64,000 nucleotides of DNA, from assembly GCA_963847615.1 (NCBI GenBank), contig CAWKAN010000021.1, forward strand, positions 1-64,000, written 5' to 3'. The stretch is from Palsa-883 sp963847615 (GTDB lineage Bacteria > Pseudomonadota > Alphaproteobacteria > Acetobacterales > Acetobacteraceae). Below are positions 11,653 to 20,936 of the stretch, piece by piece. A program made the translations under genes and the position numbers. The notes beneath the pieces were generated by a model. That model worked only from the letters and a program-made list of their open reading frames with translations, did no database searches and was not told the origin of the DNA. Each line of letters opens with the position of its first letter. Positions within the stretch are counted from its first letter, which is position 1.

Positions 11653-12549
11653 CTACGCGGCCCGGCCGTAATACAGCGTGACGGTGTGGGTCGCCTCGGC
11701 GAAGAACAGCCACCGCTCCACCATCAGTCCGAGCAGTGCGACGATCGCCGCCGCCACCGGAATGAACGCCAGCAGCACGATCGGCGCGACGAAGCCCAGC
11801 AGCACCGCGATGACCCGCAGCCGCGCGGCGTGCTTGCGGGCGATGCGGTAGCCCATCTCGCGCAGCAGGTAGTTCTCCTGGGTGTTCGGCGGATCGAGCA
11901 CGCGCACCGTGCCGAGCTTGCCCAGCCCGGTCGCCTCGGCCGGCGTGCGCGCGCCGGCCGCTGCATCGATCGATCGCCAGTACGCCAGCTTGGCCGCCAG
12001 CGTCACCGCGGCTGCCACCACGGACGCATCGGCCACCGGCGCGCCGGCGCCCCAGAACGCCGCGACGCCGGCCAGGCAGGCGCCGCCGGAAAACATCGCC
12101 GCCAGCAGGTAGACCGGCAGCACGTAGGGATTGGACCATTGCCGGATCGGTTTCAGCGACACGTAGATCATCGCCGAGCAGACCACGGTAAGCGCCGCCA
12201 TCGCCGCGGCGGCGAAGCCAAGCGGCCCGGCCGTGCCTTGCACCAGCCAGAGCAGCGGAAACAGCACCGCCGGCACGTAGGTGATGAGCGCCGCGAGACC
12301 CTCGCGCGACAGCCACGAGGTGCGCCACTGCGTGGTCGCGCGCCAGGCGCGTTCCGGGTGGCCCAGGTGCAGCGCCGAGGCCAGCAGCCCGACGGTGACC
12401 AGCGCCAAAGCGAGGCCCGATGCGGCAACGCCAAATCCGGCGGCGGCGGGCAGCAGGCCGAGCGGCGCCAGCAGCCCAAGCCAGACCAGCATGCCGTAGC
12501 CGGCGCCGGAGGCGGTGGTCAACAGGATGACGGACCGGGAAGGGTTCAT
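11653..12549 (-). CDS. DmsC-like DMSO reductase membrane anchor
   Basis: Polytopic inner-membrane protein (298 aa, about eight hydrophobic helices) of the DmsC family, which anchors molybdenum oxidoreductases and exchanges electrons with quinol. Family features include LGHPERAWRATTQWRTSWLSREG early in the protein. The start at 12,549 gives MNPSRSVILLTTASG, typical for the family. The usual partners (molybdopterin subunit and 4Fe-4S subunit) are not next to it: only a short 34-codon frame lies just upstream, beyond which come a palindrome and an unrelated gene. It appears to be an orphan subunit. Confidence 0.85.
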   Translation of the reverse strand: MNPSRSVILLTTASGAGYGMLVWLGLLAPLGLLPAAAGFGVAASGLALALVTVGLLASALHLGHPERAWRATTQWRTSWLSREGLAALITYVPAVLFPLLWLVQGTAGPLGFAAAAMAALTVVCSAMIYVSLKPIRQWSNPYVLPVYLLAAMFSGGACLAGVAAFWGAGAPVADASVVAAAVTLAAKLAYWRSIDAAAGARTPAEATGLGKLGTVRVLDPPNTQENYLLREMGYRIARKHAARLRVIAVLLGFVAPIVLLAFIPVAAAIVALLGLMVERWLFFAEATHTVTLYYGRAA

Positions 12550-12557
12550 GGCAGGGC

Positions 12558-12662
12558 TCAGCGCGACAGGGCGCGGTCGATCCACCGCAGGAATGGGTTG
12601 GCGACGCTCTCCACCGCCGGCTCGGCGGGGCCGGCGTAGCGGGGGCGTTCGCGCGGCGGCAT
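12558..12662 (-). CDS. possible small protein / gene remnant upstream of dmsC
   Basis: A 34-codon frame starting ATGCCGCCGCGCGAACGC and ending eight bases before the dmsC start. It reads MPPRERPRYAGPAEPAVES then VANPFLRWIDRALSR, which looks like a real protein C-terminus. It could be the last piece of a lost oxidoreductase subunit gene or an independent small protein. A CTCCCGC palindrome lies about 55 bases upstream. No convincing ribosome site was seen. Confidence 0.25.
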   Translation of the reverse strand: MPPRERPRYAGPAEPAVESVANPFLRWIDRALSR

Positions 12663-12717
12663 GCTGGCTGGCAGGGCGGGACGGAGGGATGTCAACACCG
12701 TAACAAAGAACACGGTT

Positions 12718-12766
12718 GCTCTCCCGCGCTTGCCGCCCAAGCCCGCGAAGAGCGGGAGGGGTGCGC
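12718..12766. repeat. imperfect CTCCCGC palindrome
   Basis: GCTCTCCCGCGCTTGCCGCC followed by CAAGCCCGCGAAGAGCGGGA. It is the same sequence family as the hairpin at 6591-6661, shorter and imperfect. Confidence 0.5.
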
Positions 12767-12802
12767 GCGCGGCGTAACGATGCCAGTCGCGATGCACGCG
12801 CC

Positions 12803-13771
12803 CTAGAACCACGAGGCCTTGTCCACCATGTTGCGCATGGGCTTGCCCTCGGCGAAGGCACGGCAGTTGTCGCGCACGATTGCGAACCGCCGCTCATTCA
12901 GATACGGGCCGAAGCCGGCGGTGTGCGGCGTGATCAGCACATTCGGCATGCGCCAGAGCTTGTGGCCAGCCGGCAGCGGCTCGATCTCGAACACATCCAG
13001 GCCGGCCCCGGCGATCTCGCCGGCCTCCAGTGCCGCCACCAGGTCGTCCAGCCGCGTGGTCATGCCGCGACCGATATTGATGAAGAAGGCGGACGTCTTC
13101 ATGCGTTGGAAACGGGCGCGCTGCATGAAGCCCTCGGTCGCCGGGGTGTGCGGCACGGTCAGGATGACGAAGTCGGCGCGCGGCAGCAGGTCGTCCAGCG
13201 CCTCCGGGCGGTGCATCTCCGCGACATGCGGCGGCGGCGTTTCGCGCCGCGCGTCGGTGCCGATCACCGTCATGCCGAAGGCGGCGGCAAGTCGCGCCGC
13301 CTCCGTACCGATCCCGCCCAGGCCGACGATCAGCGCGGTGGCCTCCGGCAGGTGGACCACGCCGGTGTCCTCGCGCCGCGGCTCCCAGACGCCCTTGAGC
13401 TGCTGCGGAATGTAGTAGTGCAGCCCGCGCGCGAAGGCGAGCACATAGGCCATGATGTGCGCGCCGATATGGTCGTTGAAGATCTCGCGCATGTTGGTCA
13501 CCACCAGCGGATGGGCGACCAGTTCGGGGTAGAAATAGCCGGCCGGCGGGGCGATCTGCGGCGATTGCAGCCAGCGCAGCTTGCGCGCGCGGGCGAGCAG
13601 TTGTGGGTGCAGGCGGCCATAGGCGGCGTCGGCGTCGACAATCGCCGCGTTGGCCTGCACCTCGTCTTCCGCCACGACGATGTCGAGATCGGGTTGCCCG
13701 GCGGCGAGGCGCTGTGCCCAGTCGCGCGTGATCGCGCTCTGCGGCGGCAGGAAAACGAAGCGGAACGACAT
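12803..13771 (-). CDS. D-2-hydroxyacid dehydrogenase
   Basis: NAD-dependent D-isomer-specific 2-hydroxyacid dehydrogenase (322 aa). NAD-binding GLGGIG lies at residues 150-155. The catalytic Arg is in FINIGRGMTTRLDDL, the Glu in DVFEIEPLP and the His in LITPHTAGF. A GGAGG ribosome site sits just upstream of the chosen ATG at 13,771. It follows the CoA-transferase gene by 136 bases on the same strand, so the two may be cotranscribed. Substrate unknown; it could be a phosphoglycerate-, glyoxylate- or hydroxypyruvate-type enzyme. Confidence 0.88.
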   Translation of the reverse strand: MSFRFVFLPPQSAITRDWAQRLAAGQPDLDIVVAEDEVQANAAIVDADAAYGRLHPQLLARARKLRWLQSPQIAPPAGYFYPELVAHPLVVTNMREIFNDHIGAHIMAYVLAFARGLHYYIPQQLKGVWEPRREDTGVVHLPEATALIVGLGGIGTEAARLAAAFGMTVIGTDARRETPPPHVAEMHRPEALDDLLPRADFVILTVPHTPATEGFMQRARFQRMKTSAFFINIGRGMTTRLDDLVAALEAGEIAGAGLDVFEIEPLPAGHKLWRMPNVLITPHTAGFGPYLNERRFAIVRDNCRAFAEGKPMRNMVDKASWF

Positions 13772-13907
13772 GCGAGCCTCCCGTAAGTGGTGTTGCCCGT
13801 GGGCTTGCCCCCGGAGTTTGCCTCGGCGATGGCCGCGGGGGCATTGCCTTCGGGAAGTGACGGTACCGTGTCTATCAGACGGCGAAAACCGCGTGCAACA
13901 GCACCGG

Positions 13908-15089
13908 CTACCCCTGGCTGTCGGTTGCCGCGGCAATCTGCTCGGGCGTGTAACCGATCGCCGCCAGAACCGCCGCGGTATGCTCGCCCAGGCGTGGCGG
14001 CGGCAGCCGCAGCTCGCCCGGCGTGTGGGAAAAATTCATCGTCACCGCGGTGGTCAGCATCGCGCCTTCGCTCGGGTGCTCGACGCGGCGCAGGAATCCG
14101 GTGTCGCGCAGATAGGCACTGTTGACGATGTCCTGCAGGTCCATCACCTGGCCGTGCGGCACGTCGGCTTCGGTCAGCCGTTCCAGCCACGCCGCGGTTG
14201 ACCGCCGGCGCATGCGGTCGAGCACGATCGCGTAGAGCGCATCGATGTTCTCGGTCCGCGCGGCGAGCGTGGCGAAGCGCGGGTCGTCGATCAGCGCCGC
14301 CGCGTCCAGCGCCGCGAACAGCCGCGCCCATTGCGGGTCGGTGGTCGCCAGCAGGCAGATATACCCGTCGGCGGTCGGATACGGCCGGCGATGCGGCGTG
14401 AACATGCGCGGATAGCCCAGGCCCTTCTCCGGCTCGTCCAGCACGCCGTGCCACAGATGCTCCACCAGGTTGAACGCAAGAACGCTCTCCAGCATCGGCA
14501 CGTGCACCTGTTGGCCGAGGCCGGTCCGCTCGCGGCAGACCAGCGCCATGCCGATCGCCGAGGCCAGCATCTGGCCGACCAGCTTGTCGCAGATCGCCAT
14601 CGGAACGAACCGCGGCTCCCCGGCGATCGAGGCGTTCAGCGCGGCGAAGCCCGCCTCGCCCTGGATCACGTCGTCGTAGGCCGGCCGGTCGCGCTGCGGC
14701 CCATCCTTGTTGAAGCCGCTCGCCGCGGCGTAGACGATGCGCGGATTGCGCGCCGCGACCGTTGCATAGCCCAGGCCGAGCCGCTCCATCGCCGACAGCC
14801 GCATGTTGTGGACCAACACATCGGCGGTGGCGACCAGGTCCAGCAGCGCCGCGCGCGCCGCCGGCCGTTTCAGGTCCAGCACGATACTGCGCTTGTTGCG
14901 GTTGATGTTGAGGAAATAGGCGGCCATCCCCGGATGCCGCGCCGGGCCGAGCTGGCGCATGAAATCGCCGTCCGGGGGTTCCACCTTGATCACGTCGGCG
15001 CCGAGATCGCCGAGCAGTTGTGTCGCCACCGGACCGAGCACCGCCGCGGTCAGGTCGATGACGCGAATGCCTGCAAGTGGTCCCGACAT
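13908..15089 (-). CDS. CaiB/BaiF family CoA-transferase (class III)
   Basis: Class III CoA-transferase (393 aa) that moves CoA between carboxylic acids. N-terminus MSGPLAGIRVIDLTAAVLGP and the ADVIKVEPPDGD motif are typical. The catalytic aspartate is Asp139 in YDDVIQGEAGF. I use the ATG at 15,089 because the longer frame adds a non-homologous extension. It is divergent from the acyl-CoA dehydrogenase gene, and the neighbourhood (acyl-CoA dehydrogenase, MaoC hydratase, enoyl-CoA hydratase) suggests catabolism of an organic acid via its CoA ester. Confidence 0.9.
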   Translation of the reverse strand: MSGPLAGIRVIDLTAAVLGPVATQLLGDLGADVIKVEPPDGDFMRQLGPARHPGMAAYFLNINRNKRSIVLDLKRPAARAALLDLVATADVLVHNMRLSAMERLGLGYATVAARNPRIVYAAASGFNKDGPQRDRPAYDDVIQGEAGFAALNASIAGEPRFVPMAICDKLVGQMLASAIGMALVCRERTGLGQQVHVPMLESVLAFNLVEHLWHGVLDEPEKGLGYPRMFTPHRRPYPTADGYICLLATTDPQWARLFAALDAAALIDDPRFATLAARTENIDALYAIVLDRMRRRSTAAWLERLTEADVPHGQVMDLQDIVNSAYLRDTGFLRRVEHPSEGAMLTTAVTMNFSHTPGELRLPPPRLGEHTAAVLAAIGYTPEQIAAATDSQG

Positions 15090-15373
15090 GCGATCGATCT
15101 TTCCCCACCTCACGCCCGGGCTGGTCCCGGGCATCCCCGCCAGCACAGTGCCGCGACGGAGGTTCGGGTCAAGCCTTGCCCCCGGTCTTCGTCGGGGCAG
15201 GCTCCCGCGCGCTCGACCCGGGGGCCGGCGATGCCGAGGGCAAGCGCGCTGCCGGCCACTCCGACCCAGCGCGGCGGACGAAGGGCGCGGCAGCAGCGAT
15301 GGCCGCGGTTGACGGTCCCCGGGCCGGTGTTCAGCATGCCGCGCGACGTTCGATAACCCGCGGAGGCGCGATC

Positions 15374-16621
15374 GTGCCCGATCTGCCGATGACCGCCACC
15401 GGCAACTTCGCCCTCGGCGAGGACCAGCGCGAGGTGCAGGAACTGGTGCGCCGCATCGCCGCCGAGCGCGTCGCGCCGCGCGCCGCGGCGATCGATCGCG
15501 ATGCGGCCTATCCGCAGGACATGTTCGACCTGCTGCGCGAGCTCGGCCTGTTCACCCTGCCGTTCCCGCCCGCCTATGGCGGCTCCGGCAGCCTGCTGTC
15601 CGGCTGCGTGGCGATCGAGGAGTTGGGCCGCGTCTGCTACAACACCGCCTATCTGTTGCTGGTGCAGTGGACGCCGATCGGCGCGATCATCGCCGCCGGC
15701 ACCAAGGCGCAGCAGCAGCGCCTGCTGCCGGGCCTGGCCAACGGCACGCTGCGCGCCGGCTTCTCGCTGACCGAGCCGCAGAGCGGCTCCGATGTCGGCG
15801 GCATCCGCACCCGCGCGGTGCGCGACGGCGACGGCTATCGGCTCACCGGCACCAAGATCTGGTGCACCAACGCCGCGCTGTCCGACGTCATCGTGGTTGC
15901 CGCGCGCAGCGGCGAGGCGGCGCGTGGCGCGATCAATTTCTTCATCGTCGAGCGCGACACCAAGGGGTTCAGCATCGGGCGCCAGGAAGACAAGCTCGGC
16001 GCTCGCGGCATCCCGTCCAGCGCGCTGTTCTTCGACCACGCCTATGTGCCGGCGGACAACATGCTCGGGGCGGAAGGGCAGGGGTTCAAGTCGGTGATGG
16101 CGGCGCTGAACGCGTCGCGTCCGCTGATCGCGGCGCGCGGCGTCGGCCTGGCGCAGGGCGCGATGGATCTGGCGGCGGACTATGTCGGCAACCGCCAGGC
16201 GTTCGGCCAGGCGGTGAGCGATTTCCAGGGGGTGCGCTGGATGCTGGCCGACATGGCGATCGGGGTGGAGGCGGCGCGGTTGCTGACCTATCGCGCCGCC
16301 GCGCTGGCCGATGCCGGCGCGCACGGGGCGGAGTTGGCGCGCGCCGCGGCGATCGCGAAATGTTTTGCCTCCGACACCGCGATGAAGGTGGCGACCGACG
16401 CGGTGCAGCTGTTCGGCGCGGCGGGGATCTCGAACGACTATCCGATCAACCGGTATTTCCGCGACGCCAAGGTGCTGCAGATCGTCGAGGGCACCAACCA
16501 GATCCAGCGCAACATCATCGCCCGGACGTTATTGGGAAGCACGGGGTTGGGAAGCATGGGGCTGGGAAGCATGGGGCCGGCAAGCAGAGGTCCGGGCAAC
16601 ACGGGGGGAACAAACGGATGA
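15374..16621 (+). CDS. acyl-CoA dehydrogenase with repetitive C-terminal tail
   Basis: FAD-dependent acyl-CoA dehydrogenase (415 aa). Recognisable parts: FSLTEPQSGSDVGGIRTRAVRDGDGYRLTGTKIWCTNA (substrate/FAD motif), then LGARGIPSSALFFD and the C-terminal QLFGAAGISNDYPINRYFRDAKVLQIVEGTNQIQRNIIARTLL, which contains the base-bearing family signature. I favour the GTG at 15,374 because CGGAGG lies seven bases upstream; an ATG 15 bases later is the alternative. The tail after RTLL consists of 5-residue repeats (LGSTG, LGSMG, LGSMG) encoded by a 15-bp tandem repeat. The stop overlaps the next ATG (ATGA). Confidence 0.9.
   Translation: MPDLPMTATGNFALGEDQREVQELVRRIAAERVAPRAAAIDRDAAYPQDMFDLLRELGLFTLPFPPAYGGSGSLLSGCVAIEELGRVCYNTAYLLLVQWTPIGAIIAAGTKAQQQRLLPGLANGTLRAGFSLTEPQSGSDVGGIRTRAVRDGDGYRLTGTKIWCTNAALSDVIVVAARSGEAARGAINFFIVERDTKGFSIGRQEDKLGARGIPSSALFFDHAYVPADNMLGAEGQGFKSVMAALNASRPLIAARGVGLAQGAMDLAADYVGNRQAFGQAVSDFQGVRWMLADMAIGVEAARLLTYRAAALADAGAHGAELARAAAIAKCFASDTAMKVATDAVQLFGAAGISNDYPINRYFRDAKVLQIVEGTNQIQRNIIARTLLGSTGLGSMGLGSMGPASRGPGNTGGTNG
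16532..16606. repeat. 15-bp tandem repeat at 3' end of acyl-CoA dehydrogenase gene
   Basis: Five units of TTGGGAAGCATGGGG, the first three nearly identical, read in frame as a Gly-rich tail before the MaoC gene. Confidence 0.85.
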
Positions 16622-17100
16622 CGGAGATCGGCGGCTACGAGGTCCTCGGCCTGGGCCTCTATTTCGAGGACCTGCCGCAGGGCCGCAAATTCCGCACCAT
16701 CGGGCGCACCCTGACCGAGGCGGACCTGGTGAACTTCATCGGCGTGACCGGCATGACCGAGGTGCTGTTCACCAACCTGGAATTCCTGCGCAACGAGAGC
16801 GACATCACCCAGCGTGTGGTGCCCGCCGCGATGGTCTACGCGTTCGCCGAGGGCCTGCTGGTGCACGCCACCATGCAGCACACCGGCTTCGCGTTCCTCA
16901 ACATGGAACTGAACGTCGTCGGGCCAAGCTTCGTTGGGGACACGATCCACGTCGAATGCGAGGTGACCGAAAGCCGGCGCAGCAACAGCCGGCCGAACCG
17001 CGGCCTGGTGCGAACCCGGAACAGCGTGGTGAAGCAGGACGGCAAGGTGGCGCTGACCTACACGCCCTTGCGCATGGTGAAGGCGCGCTCGGAGGGCTGA
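16618..17100 (+). CDS. MaoC family dehydratase
   Basis: Hot-dog-fold (R)-enoyl-CoA hydratase-like protein of 160 aa. Family features: YFEDLPQGRKFRTIGRTLTEADLVNFIGVTG at the N-terminus and NVVGPSFVGDTIHVECEVTE in the middle. It is translationally coupled to the acyl-CoA dehydrogenase (ATGA overlap), so it probably hydrates the enoyl-CoA product of that enzyme. The usual catalytic Asp/His pair is not obvious by eye: the D of TEADLVNF is present, but the expected nearby His is replaced in this segment. The hydratase function is therefore an inference from family and context. Confidence 0.8.
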   Translation: MTEIGGYEVLGLGLYFEDLPQGRKFRTIGRTLTEADLVNFIGVTGMTEVLFTNLEFLRNESDITQRVVPAAMVYAFAEGLLVHATMQHTGFAFLNMELNVVGPSFVGDTIHVECEVTESRRSNSRPNRGLVRTRNSVVKQDGKVALTYTPLRMVKARSEG

Positions 17101-17507
17101 CGCCGAGCCGCACCCGATCGGCGAGACTGGAGCGGGTCGGCAGCGTCCGCAACGAGCAAGCAAGATTTTTACCACGGAGAAGGCCGAGGACCACGGAGAG
17201 TGGGGGAGCAGGAATTCTGGTCGCCTCGCGCCGGCGTCTGTTCCGGCGCCGCGTGACCCGCATCTGTTGGCGCCGGGCGACGTGCGCCTATTCCGTCTCC
17301 CTGGTCCTGCGCGGTTCTTTGCCTTCTTCGTGTTGCATCCTTAGCTTGCTCGCGAACGCGCCGGCGCGCGGCCGCGTCACGCAGCGTTGCGACCGTCGCG
17401 GGCGACGATGTGCGCCGCCGCAGGGCTAACCGGCGCAGTGCCCGCCGATGGCGTTGACGGCGCCGTGAATACGACGGGATCGAGCCCCAGTGCCCCGCCG
17501 GCGGGCC
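17101..17507. other. intergenic region, no gene seen
   Basis: About 400 bases between convergent MaoC and enoyl-CoA hydratase genes. The only structure seen is a short degenerate repeat ACCACGGAGAAGGCCGAGGA followed by CCACGGAGAG (17,171-17,200), of the same type as the CACAGAG repeats near 24.8 kb. No terminator-like hairpin with a T-run was found. Confidence 0.5.
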
Positions 17508-18314
17508 TCAGATCGGCGGGGCGGGCGGAAAGACCGGCTTGCGCTTTTCCAGATGCGAGGCCAGCCCCTCGCCCACCTCCGGGCCGGTGAAGCCCAGGAA
17601 CTCCAGCGCCAAGGACGCATCGAAGGTCGGGCCCATCGCCCGCAGCCAGTTGTTCAGCGCGTATTTGGTCCAGCGAATGGCGCTTTGCGCGCCGTCCGCA
17701 AGGCGCGCCGCGATCTCGACCGCCTTGGCATCGAGCGCGGCATCCTCGACCGCCAGGCTGATCAGGCCGATGCGCTCGGCTTCCTCGCCCAGCACCTGCT
17801 CGCACAGCAGCAGGTAGTATTTCGCCTTGGCCATGCCGCACAGCAGCGGCCAGATGATGCAGGCATGATCGCCCGCGGCGACGCCCAGCCGCGTGTGCCC
17901 GTCGATGATCCGGCAGTCCTTCGTCGCGATCGAAACGTCCGCCAGAATCCCGCACACCAGGCCGGCGCCCACCGCGACGCCGCGCATCGCGCTGACCACC
18001 GGCTTGGAGCAGTTGATCATGTTATAAACGATGTCGCGCGCCTCCTTCCATTGCCGGGCGCGGCTGTCGAAATCCTCGATGTTCTCGCGGATCATGGCGA
18101 AGTCGCCGCCGGCCGAGAACACCTTCCCCGCGCCGGTCAGCACCACCGCGTTGACGCCGGGGTCGCGATCGACGTCGCGCCAGATATCCGCCAGCTCGGC
18201 ATGCAGCGCGGCGTCCGCGGTGTTCATCTTGCCGTTGTCCAGCGTGATCCGCAGCACCTTCGGGTGCGGGCGGTCGAAGCGCAGGCGCGTGTAGCGCGCG
18301 TAAGGATCGGTCAT
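17508..18314 (-). CDS. enoyl-CoA hydratase/isomerase family protein
   Basis: Crotonase-fold protein of 268 aa. The oxyanion-hole segments are VFSAGGDFAMI and the SAMRGVAVGAGLVCGILADVSIATKDCRI stretch, and the C-terminus has the usual EFLGFTGPEVGEGLASHLEKRKPVFP. The ATG at 18,314 follows GAGGAAACGCC, a fair ribosome site. Longer in-frame extensions read through a tandem repeat and are rejected. It belongs with the neighbouring acyl-CoA genes. The exact reaction (hydratase, isomerase or decarboxylase) cannot be assigned. Confidence 0.88.
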   Translation of the reverse strand: MTDPYARYTRLRFDRPHPKVLRITLDNGKMNTADAALHAELADIWRDVDRDPGVNAVVLTGAGKVFSAGGDFAMIRENIEDFDSRARQWKEARDIVYNMINCSKPVVSAMRGVAVGAGLVCGILADVSIATKDCRIIDGHTRLGVAAGDHACIIWPLLCGMAKAKYYLLLCEQVLGEEAERIGLISLAVEDAALDAKAVEIAARLADGAQSAIRWTKYALNNWLRAMGPTFDASLALEFLGFTGPEVGEGLASHLEKRKPVFPPAPPI

Positions 18315-18410
18315 CGGCGTTTCCTCGTCTGTCGTTGCTGCCGGATCGGTCCATGGCGGTACCACGCGCCGATCGCGGCGCGCGATTGCAGCACGTCCGC
18401 CGCCGCGCGG

Positions 18411-18505
18411 AAACGCCCAGGGGAACGACGAGGGGAACGACGAGGGGGGAACGACCAGGGGGGAGCGACCAGGGGAATGACCAGGGGAACGACGAAGGCA
18501 ACACC
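18411..18505. repeat. 12-bp tandem repeat upstream of enoyl-CoA hydratase gene
   Basis: Seven degenerate units based on AGGGGAACGACG (spacings 12, 12, 14, 14, 12, 12, 12). It lies between the hydratase start and the tRNA gene, in the 5' region of the hydratase transcript. Confidence 0.8.
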
Positions 18506-18516
18506 CAGGCAGCACT

Positions 18517-18590
18517 TGGAGGTCCGGGCGGGAATCGAACCCACATACGCGGATTTGCAGTCCGCTGCATCACCACTCTGCCACCGGACC
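18517..18590 (-). tRNA. tRNA-Cys (anticodon GCA)
   Basis: A 74-base cloverleaf including an encoded CCA end. Acceptor stem GGTCCGG pairs with CCGGACC, discriminator T. The anticodon arm is GCGGACTGCAAATCCGC with anticodon GCA, and the T arm contains GGTTCGAATCC. It is followed on the opposite strand by parE. Confidence 0.95.
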
Positions 18591-18774
18591 AAGGGGCGGG
18601 CGGCGCTATATCGGGTGCGGGCTCGGCACGGTCAAGCCCGAACGCACCCGGCGCCCCCAGGGCCAGCGCCCGAACCGAAGCGAGGTCAGGGCCACAGCCC
18701 GACCTATCCTTCGCTTCCCCATTGCCCGGCGCGGTGCTGGTTGGTTAGGCTGGCCCGCCAGGTTGGAACACAGC

Positions 18775-20751
18775 ATGAACGATTTGTTTGGTGCCGCCAA
18801 AGCCGGACGCGACTCCGACGCCTACTCGGCCAAGGACATCGAGGTCCTGGAAGGGCTGGAACCGGTGCGTCGCCGCCCCGGCATGTATATCGGCGGCACC
18901 GACGAAGCGGCGCTGCACCACCTGGCCGCGGAGACAATCGACAACGCGATGGACGAGGCGGTGGCCGGGCATGCGACGTTCATCGAGGTGGCGCTGGAGC
19001 GGGACAATTGGCTGACGGTGCGCGACAATGGCCGCGGCATCCCGGTCGATCCCCACCCAAAATTCAAGAACCTAAGTGCCTTGGAAGTCATTCTTACCAC
19101 CCTGCACTCGGGCGGCAAATTCTCCGGCAAGGCCTATGCGACCTCGGGCGGGTTGCACGGCGTCGGCGCCTCGGTGGTCAATGCGCTGTCCGAGCGGATG
19201 GAAGTCGAGGTCGCGCGCGACCGGGTGCTGTGGAAGCAGAGCTACGCCCGCGGCAAGCCGACCAGCAAGCTGAGCAATGCCGGGCCGGTGCACAACCGGC
19301 GCGGCACCGCCATCCGCTTCAAGCCCGACACGACGATTTTCGGCGCGCTGTCGTTCAGCCCGGCGCGGCTCTACCGGCTGTGCCGGTCCAAGGCCTATCT
19401 GTTCCGCGGCGTCGAGATCCGCTGGCAGTGCGACAAGGCGCTGCTGAAGGGCGCCGACGCCGAGGTGCCGGCCGAGGCGGTGCTGCATTTCCCGGGCGGC
19501 CTGCGCGACAGCCTGGAGGCGGATGTCGGCGCGGCGCCGCGCGTGCTGGCGCTGATCTGGGCCGGCGAAGCGGCGCTGCCGGGCGAGGCGACCGGCAAGG
19601 TCGAATGGGCGGCGTGCTGGCTGGACGACGGCGAGGGGTTCCTGCACTCCTATTGCAACACCGTGCCGACCCCGCTGGGCGGCACGCACGAGGCGGGGTT
19701 CCGCGCGGCGCTGCTGAAGGGGCTGCGCGCCTGGGGCGAGCACCGCGGCAACCGCCGCGCCGCCCAGGTGACCGCCGACGATGTGATGGCGCCGTTGGCC
19801 GCCAAGCTGTCGCTGTTCCTGCGCGACCCGCAGTTCCAGGGCCAGACCAAGGAGAAGCTGACCGGCGCCGACGCGGCGCGGCTGACCGAGACGGCGTTGC
19901 GCGACCGGTTCGATCATTTCCTGGCGGGCGATCCGACCCAGGCGGACAACCTGCTGGCCTTCGTGATCGAGCGCGCCGAGGAACGGCTGCGGCGCAAGGA
20001 GAGCAAGGACACCGCGCGCAAATCGCCGACGCGCCGGCTGCGGCTGCCCGGCAAGCTCACCGACTGCACGCGGGAGAACGCGGCGGAGACCGAGATCTTC
20101 CTGGTCGAGGGCGACAGCGCCGGCGGCTCGGCCAAGCAGGCGCGCAACCGCGAGACCCAGGCGGTGCTGCCGCTGCGCGGCAAGATCCTCAACGTGGCGA
20201 GCGCCTCGGCCGACAAGCTGCGCGGCAACCAGGAACTGAAGGACCTGATCGAGGCGCTGGGCTGCGGCGTCGGCGACCGGTTCGATCGCGCCAAGCTGCG
20301 CTACGGCCGGGTGATCATCATGACGGATGCCGATGTGGACGGCGCGCACATCGCCTCGTTGCTGATGACGTTCTTCTATCGCGAGCTGCCGGAGCTGGTG
20401 CGCCATGGGCACATCTACCTGGCGCAGCCGCCGCTGTATCGGCTGACGCAAGGCGCGACCTCGGTCTACGCGATGGATGACGCCGACCGCGAGCGCAAGA
20501 TGAAGCAGGCGTTCAAGCCCGGCGCGAAGGTGGAGGTGAGCCGCTTCAAGGGGCTGGGCGAGATGCCGCCGTCGCAGCTCAAGGAGACGACGATGGATCC
20601 CGCCAGGCGCACGCTGCTGAAAGTCGTTGCGGCGGCGGAGGACCGGGCGAAGACCAACGAGCTGGTGGAAAGCCTGATGGGGCGTCGGCCGGAGCTGCGG
20701 TTCCAGTTCATCCAGCAGCATGCGGGGAGCGTGGTCGAGGTGGATGTTTGA
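18775..20751 (+). CDS. parE: DNA topoisomerase IV subunit B
   Basis: ATPase subunit of topoisomerase IV, which decatenates daughter chromosomes with ParC. It is 658 aa. GHKL ATPase motifs: ETIDNAMDEA, DNGRGIPVD and GLHGVGASVVNALS. The Toprim domain has EGDSAGGSAKQAR and the metal-binding DADVDGAHIASLL. The ParE-type C-terminus ends RRPELRFQFIQQHAGSVVEVDV. Compared with GyrB there is no long insert. The ATG at 18,775 is preferred; an in-frame TTG lies 12 bases earlier. parC is not in this window. Confidence 0.97.
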   Translation: MNDLFGAAKAGRDSDAYSAKDIEVLEGLEPVRRRPGMYIGGTDEAALHHLAAETIDNAMDEAVAGHATFIEVALERDNWLTVRDNGRGIPVDPHPKFKNLSALEVILTTLHSGGKFSGKAYATSGGLHGVGASVVNALSERMEVEVARDRVLWKQSYARGKPTSKLSNAGPVHNRRGTAIRFKPDTTIFGALSFSPARLYRLCRSKAYLFRGVEIRWQCDKALLKGADAEVPAEAVLHFPGGLRDSLEADVGAAPRVLALIWAGEAALPGEATGKVEWAACWLDDGEGFLHSYCNTVPTPLGGTHEAGFRAALLKGLRAWGEHRGNRRAAQVTADDVMAPLAAKLSLFLRDPQFQGQTKEKLTGADAARLTETALRDRFDHFLAGDPTQADNLLAFVIERAEERLRRKESKDTARKSPTRRLRLPGKLTDCTRENAAETEIFLVEGDSAGGSAKQARNRETQAVLPLRGKILNVASASADKLRGNQELKDLIEALGCGVGDRFDRAKLRYGRVIIMTDADVDGAHIASLLMTFFYRELPELVRHGHIYLAQPPLYRLTQGATSVYAMDDADRERKMKQAFKPGAKVEVSRFKGLGEMPPSQLKETTMDPARRTLLKVVAAAEDRAKTNELVESLMGRRPELRFQFIQQHAGSVVEVDV

Positions 20752-20906
20752 CGCCGCGCACACGGTTGTATGTATTGAGGGTGAGATAAAACGGCCGCCG
20801 AAGTTGGGGGATTCTCGTTGCATGGCCGCAGGCAGGCTTGTATAGTGACCGGACTCCCGGGGACCCACCGTGAGGCGGGCCCGCCGGGGCCGGTGGATGG
20901 GCTACC

Positions 20907-20936
20907 GGCGGATGAAGAGTGTGATCTTCATCCGCC
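20907..20936. repeat. stem-loop downstream of parE
   Basis: GGCGGATGAAGA, six-base loop, TCTTCATCCGCC: a perfect 12-bp stem about 155 bases after the parE stop. It could end the parE transcript, but no T-run follows. Confidence 0.6.
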
